DNA of 9,063 nucleotides from Chloroflexota bacterium (GCA_002687335.1 NYZY01000012.1:1-9063); one strand, 5' to 3'; positions 1 through 6,020 are shown, counted from the first letter of the stretch. Notes: a model not told the origin generated them from the letters alone. Translations and numbers: made by a program.

Positions 1-647
1 ATGTCTCTTACGGCTCCAACATATTCCTGCATTTTGGAAATTCCGTAATCGGTAACTTGTATTCCGGTGAATGGGTGCATCAAAGTCGCGGATTCTGCGG
101 CAACGTGTTTGTTAATCACTCCACCTTCGAACTCAGATGCAATCCACAGACCGATGTCCATTTTGAGAAACTCAAATCCCCTATCCATTCTGCCCTGTAG
201 TGCAGCACCCATTTCTTCTGGATCTTTTTTTAAGGGGGTATCTGCGTATACCTTCACCTTATCCTCACGATACTTCCCGCCAGCGAACATATACGCAGGA
301 ACCCCAAATGCTTTACCTGCAAGATCACAAAGCGCCATTTCAACCCCACATACACCACCACCAAGTCGACCATGACCACCGAACTGTTTAATTTTTTGAA
401 ACAAGCGATCGAGATCACATGGGTTTTCTCCAAGCAAACGATTCTTTAACATCAATGCGTACCGACCAGAAGCTCCGTCGCGAACCTCCCCTAACCCCAC
501 AAGGCCTTGATTAGTTTCTAACTTGATTATTGGCCAGCGCCATCCGTCACCACCAACAACAGCAATACGCATGTCAGTGATTCGAAGTTCGGATGGCGCA
601 GATCTAGTGTTAACCTGAACAAGTTCAGCTGTGTTCTGTTCTGTCAA
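1..647 (-). CDS. Mandelate racemase/muconate lactonizing enzyme family (enolase superfamily) protein, C-terminal part missing
   Basis: The first 215 residues of an enolase-superfamily enzyme are visible; the rest lies beyond base 1. Members of this family abstract a proton alpha to a carboxylate, giving racemisation, cycloisomerisation or dehydration of sugar acids and related acids in the cytoplasm. Residues about 21-140 match the N-terminal capping domain: ITDMRIAVV, the GLVGLGE strand near 48-54, and GVEMALCDLAGKAFGVP near 101-117, which is diagnostic. The barrel begins with KVKVYAD (130-136). The strand that normally carries the K-x-K base motif reads FLKMDIG (160-166), so K162 is present but the second lysine is D164. 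The later metal-ligand strands are outside the window. TTG at 647 is chosen because AAGAGGG lies 9 bases upstream; the first ATG (M26) would cut the family's conserved N-terminal ITD strand. It is the last visible gene of a three-gene minus-strand operon, 47 bases after the RraA-like gene. The family is secure; the substrate is unknown. Confidence 0.9.
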   Translation of the reverse strand, partial: MTEQNTAELVQVNTRSAPSELRITDMRIAVVGGDGWRWPIIKLETNQGLVGLGEVRDGASGRYALMLKNRLLGENPCDLDRLFQKIKQFGGHGRLGGGVCGVEMALCDLAGKAFGVPAYMFAGGKYREDKVKVYADTPLKKDPEEMGAALQGRMDRGFEFLKMDIGLWIASEFEGGVINKHVAAESATLMHPFTGIQVTDYGISKMQEYVGAVRD

Positions 648-656
648 TTGGTATTT

Positions 657-663
657 CCCTCTT
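657..663 (-). promoter_or_regulatory. Ribosome binding site that fixes a TTG start
   Basis: On the minus strand AAGAGGG lies 9 bases before the TTG at 647. No ATG or GTG at a suitable distance competes, so this site supports TTG as the start of the enolase-superfamily gene. The 9-base string AGGGAAATA recurs at the ribosome binding site of the preceding RraA-like gene (1514-1506). Confidence 0.6.
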
Positions 664-694
664 GTCACTACGTTGTTGATTCGAGCACATCCGC

Positions 695-1504
695 TTAAGA
701 CAAACGACTAGCTTTCCACTCTTCAAAATCTCTATTCATTTCATCAGAAAATTCCCGGTCAACTTCACCAGGCGTGTAAATCCCTTCTCTGATCCGCTGT
801 TGACCAAACTCATCTTTAAGCCGAATCGCCTCCGAGCTCTCAACCACCTCTTGAGCTAGGTGTGGTGGAATGAAGATCACTCCAGTTAACGTTCCAAGCA
901 CGACATCACCTGGTACGCATGTAGCTTCTCCAATACGCGTAATCCCGTTAATATCGGTCATGGTAACGTCGGCTATAGCAGATGGATCCAGGCCTCTTAT
1001 AAACGCGTTAAAATCTCCCATCTGAGAAATCCTCTGGGTATCGCGAATTCCACCATCAATAACCATTCCTGTACCTGATCTTGACTTGATAGCTGTAGCC
1101 AAGTTGTCGCCAGCAAATGTTCCATTGAACACCTTGCCAAAAAGATCAACAACAATTAAATCGTTAGGTTCCAGTTCATCGATGACCCACGAATTCTGCC
1201 CTCCGATTCTATTCTCGTGTTCACCTTGTTTGATCAGTGAGCTATGGACATCAGGACGCGTAGGGACCCAGCGGCAGGTCACTGCCCGACCAACTATCAC
1301 GCGGTCGGGATGCAGGTTTAACCAATCACCGGCGAATTGAAAATGGTAGCCATTCCGTCGACAAGTTCCCCATGCTTCTTCTGTAGTGACCAGCTTCATC
1401 CGATCGAGAATGTCATCCGGAACCAGAGGACGTCCATTGGAATCGCGATCACCTTTCCATTCTTTGGTAACCGAACGAATAATTTGAGGATTAGTGACTC
1501 TCAT
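695..1504 (-). CDS. RraA-like / HMG aldolase-fold family protein
   Basis: A 269-residue member of the RraA/demethylmenaquinone methyltransferase-like fold. The family includes 4-hydroxy-4-methyl-2-oxoglutarate (HMG/CHA) aldolases, oxaloacetate decarboxylases and the RNase E inhibitor RraA. The core is clear: VVDLFGKV (118-125), G132-D133-N134-L135, VIDGGIRD (148-155) and the closing strand VPGDVVLGTLTGVIFIP. In class II HMG aldolase the pyruvate-binding Arg and the metal-binding Asp are adjacent and follow an earlier Asp by 21 and 22 residues; D133, R154 and D155 here keep that spacing, so the active site looks intact. The protein is longer than classical RraA (about 160 residues) and HMG aldolase (about 220-240), with an N-terminal helical extension of about 35 residues and an acidic C-terminal tail. 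The start is ATG with AAAGGG four bases upstream. It sits between a DHDPS-like and an enolase-superfamily gene, which favours a metabolic lyase or decarboxylase over an RNase regulator. The exact reaction is not known. Confidence 0.88.
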   Translation of the reverse strand: MRVTNPQIIRSVTKEWKGDRDSNGRPLVPDDILDRMKLVTTEEAWGTCRRNGYHFQFAGDWLNLHPDRVIVGRAVTCRWVPTRPDVHSSLIKQGEHENRIGGQNSWVIDELEPNDLIVVDLFGKVFNGTFAGDNLATAIKSRSGTGMVIDGGIRDTQRISQMGDFNAFIRGLDPSAIADVTMTDINGITRIGEATCVPGDVVLGTLTGVIFIPPHLAQEVVESSEAIRLKDEFGQQRIREGIYTPGEVDREFSDEMNRDFEEWKASRLS

Positions 1505-1579
1505 ATTTCCCTTTAAATATCTTGTGAATAGACCGAGTGGTTATGCGATCAAAAATCTTACACCCAATACTTCCAGTTT

Positions 1580-2500
1580 CTATATTTGTGGGGCCGGTGT
1601 ACCGTCGAAGTTAAGAATTCTGGCCTCGATTAATGCATCTTTAACCTCTGATATCTGGGTGTCAGAAAGCGGAAGATTAGGCTTTCTGGGCACAGTTCCT
1701 TCATAGCCGAGAAGACTTAATCCCGCCTTTTGTACTCCGACGCCCCACGACATCCCAAGAAAATCTATACGGTTTATACGCTCTTGCAACTCGCGTGCTT
1801 CCGCGTACCGCCCATCTAGACATGCCTGGATAATATCCCTTGCGATATGTGGACCCCAATTCCCAAATAAAAGACATGCCCCAACTGCGCCTATCATTCC
1901 GGCCGGCATGAGTAATGTGCCATTACAGGTCCAAAATTTCACTGCATCCGACACAAAAGATGATATTCGGCACTCGTATCGATAATTGAGAGACATGATG
2001 TATGCAAAAACGTTTTCAAAGGAAGTAATGTCGCGAACTTCAGCCGGCGTCACATCCACTCCCATTGGAGTTTTGGGCTGATGGATAATGACAACCGGAA
2101 TGGGGCTCTTTGACGTTACCTGTTCAAAATAGTCTTGAATCGGAGCGGTGTTCCCACTACCAGCTGCTGGAGGAATTCTAACCCTGACCATGTCTACGCC
2201 GGCTTCGGCATACAGATTGGAAAGTCTGACAGCCTCCGTCGGTGATAGAGCATCAATTCCCGCAATAACAAATTTACGACCGGCATGGGCTTCGACAACG
2301 GTCTTAATCGAAAGAACTTTCTCCGGCTCCCCCATGTGGAACTCCTCACCACCATAACTGCCTACGACAAAACCCGAGAGCGCAGTCTCACAGAACTTAT
2401 CAACATTACGTGATAACGCGTCAAGATCTAGAGACTCATCCGAATTGAAAGGCATGTTGGTTGGAGCAACCACTATAGGATCTGCGGAAGGAATAGGCAT
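1580..2500 (-). CDS. Dihydrodipicolinate synthase (DHDPS/NAL) family protein lacking the catalytic lysine
   Basis: A 306-residue TIM-barrel protein of the DapA/N-acetylneuraminate lyase family, first gene of the minus-strand operon. Canonical members form a Schiff base between pyruvate and a lysine and carry out aldol additions or cleavages. The fold is recognised by APTNMPF near 12-18, GFVVGSYGGEEF (43-54), FVIAGIDALSPTEAV (77-91), LYAEAGVDMVRVRIP (96-110) and PVVIIHQPKTPMGVDVTP (135-152). The key residues are altered. The catalytic Tyr of the usual LYNVP motif aligns with I139 (followed by H140). In the strand that normally ends in K-E-A the sequence reads FAYIMSLNY, putting I168 where the Schiff-base lysine should be. 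The usual GTTGE loop is GSYGGEE. It is therefore unlikely to be a standard pyruvate-dependent aldolase. The reading frame is intact and full length, so it does not look like a decaying gene. The start is ATG with AAGGA six bases upstream. The gap to the RraA-like gene is 75 bases. Confidence 0.87.
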   Translation of the reverse strand: MPIPSADPIVVAPTNMPFNSDESLDLDALSRNVDKFCETALSGFVVGSYGGEEFHMGEPEKVLSIKTVVEAHAGRKFVIAGIDALSPTEAVRLSNLYAEAGVDMVRVRIPPAAGSGNTAPIQDYFEQVTSKSPIPVVIIHQPKTPMGVDVTPAEVRDITSFENVFAYIMSLNYRYECRISSFVSDAVKFWTCNGTLLMPAGMIGAVGACLLFGNWGPHIARDIIQACLDGRYAEARELQERINRIDFLGMSWGVGVQKAGLSLLGYEGTVPRKPNLPLSDTQISEVKDALIEARILNFDGTPAPQI

Positions 2501-2607
2501 ATGAAATCCTTATTAGCGTTTTAACTTGTGCCAAGGCTGAGAAAATAACTCAAGATGAGCATATTACCTCTAGAGGGAACAAGCTGGATCTGATGAGCAA
2601 TCATTTT

Positions 2608-2613
2608 TATAAT
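2608..2613 (+). promoter_or_regulatory. Possible -10 element upstream of the lipoprotein gene
   Basis: A perfect TATAAT lies 140 bases before the lipoprotein start in the divergent gap. The best -35 at 17 bases spacing is TGGATC, matching the consensus in only three positions, so this is a weak promoter call. It lies between two copies of AATCATTT (2599-2606 and 2635-2642). Confidence 0.3.
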
Positions 2614-2626
2614 GCAATGAAAACTC

Positions 2627-2641
2627 AATGATCGAATCATT
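2627..2641. repeat. Inverted repeat in the divergent intergenic gap, possible operator
   Basis: AATGAT, three bases, then ATCATT form a perfect 6-bp dyad with centre CGA. It sits 14 bases downstream of a perfect TATAAT and between divergently transcribed units: the DHDPS-like operon to the left and the lipoprotein gene to the right. Its right half repeats AATCATTT found 36 bases upstream. Position and symmetry fit a regulator binding site, but no regulator gene lies nearby and the dyad is short enough to arise by chance in AT-rich DNA. Confidence 0.3.
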
Positions 2642-2752
2642 TACCAAAGTTAGCCGCCAAACGTTTATCTTTATGTCTAGAAATTGAAACAAATCTGACC
2701 ACTGGCACTAGACTCAGACCTTTAGCCCAGAACTTTAGGAACTTATCTAACT

Positions 2753-3643
2753 TTGAACAAGACCCGGCTTTTACAAACTCTGGTAGTACTGACGGCCACC
2801 GTGTTAATGACCAGCTGTCAGAGCAATCTAGAATCTAACGCTACAGTAAATTCAAATAAACTTGTTGTTTTCACTACAGCATCAGATGTTGGCCTTGGCA
2901 CTTCTAGAATTCCTCTCAATATCCGTAAAACGGACGGGACCCTCTTAATGGATATAGCTTCAGAAATCGAAGTGTCATACTCTCCGGAAGAATCCAATGA
3001 GGATCGAATTGTCAAAGATCTGAAATGGAGAGAGTGGCCAATTCACGGTGGCATCTATACCACAACCATGGAATTCAACAAGGTCGGATTCTGGAACATC
3101 AAAGTCAAGGTTAATTCCAGCGAAATTCAAATGTCAGCAGAAACTGGAATCTTGGTCAAATCTACCGCTGAGGCCCCTGATATCGGAGAGTTGGCACCTA
3201 TCACAAAGACTAAGACCAGTCCAGAGGGAACAAATTTAAGGTTAATTACTACGGCGCCTGAACCAGATCCTGACCTCTATTCCATCAGTTTTGACGAAGC
3301 CATAAAAACCGGACGTCCAACAGTGATCTCATTCTCCACCCCGGCATATTGCCGTTCGGGCGCATGTGGGCCGCAGACCGAGGTATTATCTGAACTTGAA
3401 GATCAATATAAGGGTCAGGTGAATTTCATACACGTAGAAATTTTCGATAACCCCGCGGAGATGCTTAACAGTGGAGACGCGTCTATTGGCATAGAATCCC
3501 CAGTAATTGATACTTGGAATTTCCACACGGAACCTTGGACATTCACCATAAACAGCTCAGGAATCGTCGTCGGTAGATTTGAGGGTTTTGTAACTGCCGC
3601 AGAAATCGAAGAATACTTACTTCCAACGCTGGACGCTACCTAA
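2753..3643 (+). CDS. Lipoprotein with C-terminal thioredoxin-like domain (CxxxxC)
   Basis: A 296-residue predicted extracytoplasmic lipoprotein. The N-terminus has K3/R5, a hydrophobic stretch (6-19) and a lipobox-like LMTSC with the lipidated Cys at 22. Residues about 36-137 alternate short hydrophobic strands, including RIPLNIRKTDGTLL and VGFWNIKVKV, and look like a beta-sandwich (Ig-like or YtkA/FixH-like) domain. After an acidic, proline-containing linker (about 138-174), residues 175-290 form a thioredoxin-like domain: PTVISFSTPAYCRSGACGP with Cys200 and Cys205, a middle strand VNFIHVEIFD, and EPWTFTI with P261 at the usual cis-proline place. The cysteine pair is spaced CxxxxC instead of the classical CxxC. 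A role in thiol-disulfide handling or metal delivery at the membrane is inferred, not shown. The start is TTG; TAGGA lies 12 bases upstream, a long spacing, but it is the only start that keeps the complete signal peptide. The gene ends convergently, overlapping its neighbour by 4 bases. Confidence 0.85.
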   Translation: MNKTRLLQTLVVLTATVLMTSCQSNLESNATVNSNKLVVFTTASDVGLGTSRIPLNIRKTDGTLLMDIASEIEVSYSPEESNEDRIVKDLKWREWPIHGGIYTTTMEFNKVGFWNIKVKVNSSEIQMSAETGILVKSTAEAPDIGELAPITKTKTSPEGTNLRLITTAPEPDPDLYSISFDEAIKTGRPTVISFSTPAYCRSGACGPQTEVLSELEDQYKGQVNFIHVEIFDNPAEMLNSGDASIGIESPVIDTWNFHTEPWTFTINSSGIVVGRFEGFVTAAEIEEYLLPTLDAT

Positions 3644-3963
3644 TCTGCCAAATGGACGATCCGCAAAATTCCAGAACCAGTTTCTTCATACTCAACGGTC
3701 ACTGGTTCACCCAGCGCACGATGCTCAAGCAAATGGGCGGGTGTAAATCCTGAGAAAACATCGCCACCTTCGAACGTCCACTGTTTCCCCGAATCATCCT
3801 CCAGAGTCAGGCTTGAGACTGTTGTCATGGAAGACTGTTCCACGATCAGTACCTGTCCTGTCACCGTGTTTGGATTATTGCCAAGGCAGTAAGCTCCCAC
3901 GATGGAAAATATCAGGGCGAGAGCTACGAAAATCGGGAGGATTACTGTTTTAGTTCGAATCAT
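3640..3963 (-). CDS. Small membrane-anchored or secreted protein, function unknown
   Basis: About 107 residues. A basic N-terminus (MIRTK) is followed by a hydrophobic segment of about 20 residues (VILPIFVALALIFSIVGAY), a signal peptide or single anchor. The rest (about 75 residues) is rich in beta strands: a GQVLIVEQ strand, SLTLEDDSGKQWTF, a GFTPAHLLEHRALGEPVTVEY segment and an ILRIVHL end. This pattern suggests a small OB-like or beta-barrel domain outside the membrane. I recall similar FTPxHLxEHxxLGEPV proteins as uncharacterised in Chloroflexota and Actinobacteria, but cannot name a function. ATG at 3963 is preferred; an in-frame TTG at 3969 would add two residues, and neither has a convincing Shine-Dalgarno sequence. 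Its stop codon overlaps that of the thioredoxin-like lipoprotein on the other strand by 4 bases. Both products are predicted to be extracytoplasmic, though convergence argues against shared transcription. Confidence 0.75.
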   Translation of the reverse strand: MIRTKTVILPIFVALALIFSIVGAYCLGNNPNTVTGQVLIVEQSSMTTVSSLTLEDDSGKQWTFEGGDVFSGFTPAHLLEHRALGEPVTVEYEETGSGILRIVHLAD

Positions 3964-4051
3964 TCTCAAATACTAACAACGACATAAGCTATCTACGCCC
4001 TTTAGTCATGATGGGATCAAACTTTCCAGGAATTGCAAATCATACGATTGC

Positions 4052-4092
4052 TCATAATAATAAGATGCCTCATAACGGGATTTATCTTATGA
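4052..4092. repeat. Three spaced TCATAA boxes with an overlapping inverted repeat
   Basis: TCATAA occurs at 4052-4057 and 4070-4075, and its reverse complement TTATGA at 4087-4092, so the boxes are 17-18 bases apart. An overlapping dyad, ATAAGAT (4060-4066) with ATCTTAT (4084-4090), has 17 bases between its arms. The arrangement resembles a multi-site operator between divergent genes. The sequence is AT-rich and the boxes are only six bases, so chance is a real alternative. Confidence 0.3.
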
Positions 4093-4184
4093 ACAGGAGA
4101 GAAACCATCGTAGTTTCAACGGTTAGACAAATACCCCGATTCTGTGTGTTTTTTGTGCTCACCGGCATGGTTTTTGGTCCTTAA
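4089..4184 (+). CDS. Possible 31-residue hydrophobic small protein or leader peptide
   Basis: An ATG-initiated frame of 31 codons ends in TAA, 124 bases before ktrB. The peptide has a basic first half (MNRRETIVV to QIPR) and a hydrophobic second half (FCVFFVLTGMVFG), the layout of a small single-pass membrane protein. CGGGA lies 8 bases upstream as a weak ribosome binding site. It could encode a small partner of the K+ transporter or a leader peptide, or be a chance ORF; at this length chance is the most economical reading. Confidence 0.18.
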   Translation: MNRRETIVVSTVRQIPRFCVFFVLTGMVFGP

Positions 4185-4210
4185 GAGCGCTATTTGGAGT
4201 TGGGTAGATG

Positions 4211-4229
4211 GTATCGTCGGAGACGATAC
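4211..4229 (+). other. Perfect 8-bp hairpin in the ktrB leader
   Basis: GTATCGTC and GACGATAC are exact reverse complements separated by GGA, giving an 8-bp stem with a three-base loop. A second pairing encloses it: GGTTTT (4169-4174) with AAAACC (4235-4240). The structure lies about 80 bases before the ktrB start and has no T-tract, so it is not a typical intrinsic terminator. It may be part of a structured 5' leader or a protein-binding dyad. K+ uptake genes in many bacteria have c-di-AMP (ydaO) riboswitches, but I could not recognise that conserved core here. Confidence 0.4.
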
Positions 4230-4308
4230 GATAGAAAACCCTGTAAGCGATAGTCGTGTGTCATTATATTTTCATTTGAGTACCCGACTAGGTAACTAAA
4301 CCTTAAAG

Positions 4309-5958
4309 TTGCAAAATCCATCAGGACCTAGGCCAGGCGATAAAGTCGTACGACGACCTAGGCAATCAGAAATATCTCCTGTACGCACTCACGTCGGGCG
4401 GCGCGAGGTTTCAGTGCGCGGACCGACATCACCGATGATGCTGGTATACAGCTTCTTCGTCGTCGCCCTCATCGGTGGCTTATTGTTATCTCTGCCTATT
4501 TCGAGCACAGCACCTGGTTTCATGTCTCCGACTGGTGCTTTATTCACCTCCATTTCCGCTATGACCGGAACCGGATTAATAGTCGTGGATACGGAAGAAG
4601 CCTGGACAGGGTTCGGAAAGGTTGTCATAGCTGTTCTGATCTTCATAGGCGGACTTGGATTTATGACCGGTGCGGCGTTCTTACTTCTCATAACCGGTCG
4701 TCGCTCAAGTCTGCAAGGTCGACTTGTGGTCGGCGCTGGACTTGATGATAACCGGCTCGGAACAATTGCTTCACTAGCCAGAAACATCATACTGATGGCG
4801 ATCATAGTGCAAATCATCGGGGCCGTTTTGATCTTTATTCAATGGTATGTAGTAACACCTATATGGCCTGGAATAACGCTAGAAGAAGGCCTCTGGCAAA
4901 GTGTGTTCACCTCTATATCAGCCTTTAACAACGCCGGCTTCGAAATACTTCCAGATGGGCTCATAGGCGGTGAGAGTTTGAGCGGCCTCACTAGAGACGT
5001 ACCATCTTTAATGATCATTGGCGCCATGATCCTGATCGGTTCGTCAAGCTATGCCACACTTTCTAACCTCGTCGAAATCCGCGGCCGCAGGGTTGGGGCT
5101 CTCCTATCCAAAACAATACTGATTGGTTTCGGTTTACTGACTGCACTGGGGGTCGGCGCTGCGATCACTGTAATTGGCATTTCAAGACATATCGAAGTAT
5201 TAGAGATTCTTGGAGAAGTGATCCTTACTGCAACTGTGGGCTGGGCGATCATCTTCTATGTGTTGAAATTCCGCAAATGGGCGTTGCTCAGTCTGGATAC
5301 GAAGTTGGTCTTGGTAGGCATTGGCTTGATGCTGATTATCGGATTGACCTCTTTCTTGAGCTTGGAATGGTCAAATCCCAATACGATTGGAGATGAGCCT
5401 GCGGTTTCAAAAGTAACGCAAGGTTTATTTCACACAGTCAATAGAACCGCTGGCTTCTCATCAGTTGATTACAGCCAGCTACATCCTGCCAACACGAGTG
5501 TCACCGAAGGATTAATGTTTGTCGGTGGAGTGTCAGCATCGACAGCTGGAGGGATCAAAGTCAGCACACTGATGGTGATCATAATCGCGTCTTTCGCCAT
5601 TTTCAGTGGCAAGGAACGGACAACAATCTTTGGTAGAGAGATCCCACGAGTAAATGTTCAGCGCGCAATGGCTGTCGCTGCAACTGCAACGCTAACATTG
5701 CTTCTGCTAGTCGTCTCCCTCTTCATCGTGCAGCCCGGCCTGGAATTTCGAAACGCTATTTTCGAAGTTATTTCTGCCTTTGGAACTGTGGGATGGTCTG
5801 CAGGTACCACGCCACATCTCAACGAAGCAGCTCAGATCGTAATCTCAATCGCGATGTTTACAGGTCGATTCGGACCTATAACGATCACACTTTTCATGGC
5901 TGGACGCGAACGCCAAGACACCATTCGCTATGCAGGTGAAAGGATTCGCATCGGCTAA
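4309..5958 (+). CDS. ktrB: KtrB/TrkH-type potassium uptake translocation subunit
   Basis: A 549-residue polytopic membrane protein of the Trk/Ktr/HKT superfamily, the K+ (possibly Na+-coupled) pore subunit. All four membrane-pore-membrane repeats are visible through their filter segments: SAMTGTGL (83-90), SAFNNAGF (204-211), HTVNRTAGF (375-383) and SAFGTVGW (489-496), with filter glycines G89, G210, G382 and G495. VGGVSASTAGGIK (405-417), the region that gates the pore in this family, and FTGRFGPITI (517-526) are both present. The TxTGL first filter and GRFGP end resemble KtrB more than TrkH. A basic tail of about 40 residues precedes the first membrane segment, making the protein longer than typical KtrB (about 450). 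TTG at 4309 is the only start preserving this tail, since an in-frame stop lies 12 bases upstream; it has no clear Shine-Dalgarno, so GTG in the tail or ATG at M43/M44 remain possible. No KtrA/TrkA partner gene is in the window. It is convergent with dnaN. Confidence 0.95.
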   Translation: MQNPSGPRPGDKVVRRPRQSEISPVRTHVGRREVSVRGPTSPMMLVYSFFVVALIGGLLLSLPISSTAPGFMSPTGALFTSISAMTGTGLIVVDTEEAWTGFGKVVIAVLIFIGGLGFMTGAAFLLLITGRRSSLQGRLVVGAGLDDNRLGTIASLARNIILMAIIVQIIGAVLIFIQWYVVTPIWPGITLEEGLWQSVFTSISAFNNAGFEILPDGLIGGESLSGLTRDVPSLMIIGAMILIGSSSYATLSNLVEIRGRRVGALLSKTILIGFGLLTALGVGAAITVIGISRHIEVLEILGEVILTATVGWAIIFYVLKFRKWALLSLDTKLVLVGIGLMLIIGLTSFLSLEWSNPNTIGDEPAVSKVTQGLFHTVNRTAGFSSVDYSQLHPANTSVTEGLMFVGGVSASTAGGIKVSTLMVIIIASFAIFSGKERTTIFGREIPRVNVQRAMAVAATATLTLLLLVVSLFIVQPGLEFRNAIFEVISAFGTVGWSAGTTPHLNEAAQIVISIAMFTGRFGPITITLFMAGRERQDTIRYAGERIRIG

Positions 5959-6020
5959 TATCTATAAATTCGAATCATCCAACTTGGGAAATACATATCT
6001 GGCAATCAATGGAGGCTATC

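Larger units (their letters stand above)
3970..4308. other. Divergent intergenic region with leader-like structure
   Basis: This 339-base gap separates the small secreted-protein gene (leftward) from ktrB (rightward). It contains TCATAA boxes at 4052, 4070 and inverted at 4087, a possible 31-codon ORF at 4089-4184, and a perfect hairpin at 4211-4229 enclosed by a longer-range pairing. TATATT at 4265-4270 could be a -10 for ktrB but has no good -35. No tRNA, known riboswitch core or DnaA box was recognised. Confidence 0.5.

Noticed and set aside
67..391. Two plus-strand frames at the left edge
   Set aside because: The minus strand encodes conserved enolase-superfamily motifs across the whole stretch; these frames have no recognisable pattern.
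3950..3966. TTCGAATC strings (also near 5969) resembling a tRNA T-loop
   Set aside because: The flanking bases do not pair into a T-stem, no acceptor or anticodon stem fits, and the first copy lies at the start of a coding region.
3970..4308. c-di-AMP (ydaO) riboswitch before ktrB
   Set aside because: The position is suggestive and a hairpin exists, but I could not recognise the conserved core; it is left as a test, not a call.
4389..4817. 142-codon minus-strand open frame inside ktrB
   Set aside because: It mirrors a membrane-protein gene whose filter motifs are clearly coding on the plus strand.
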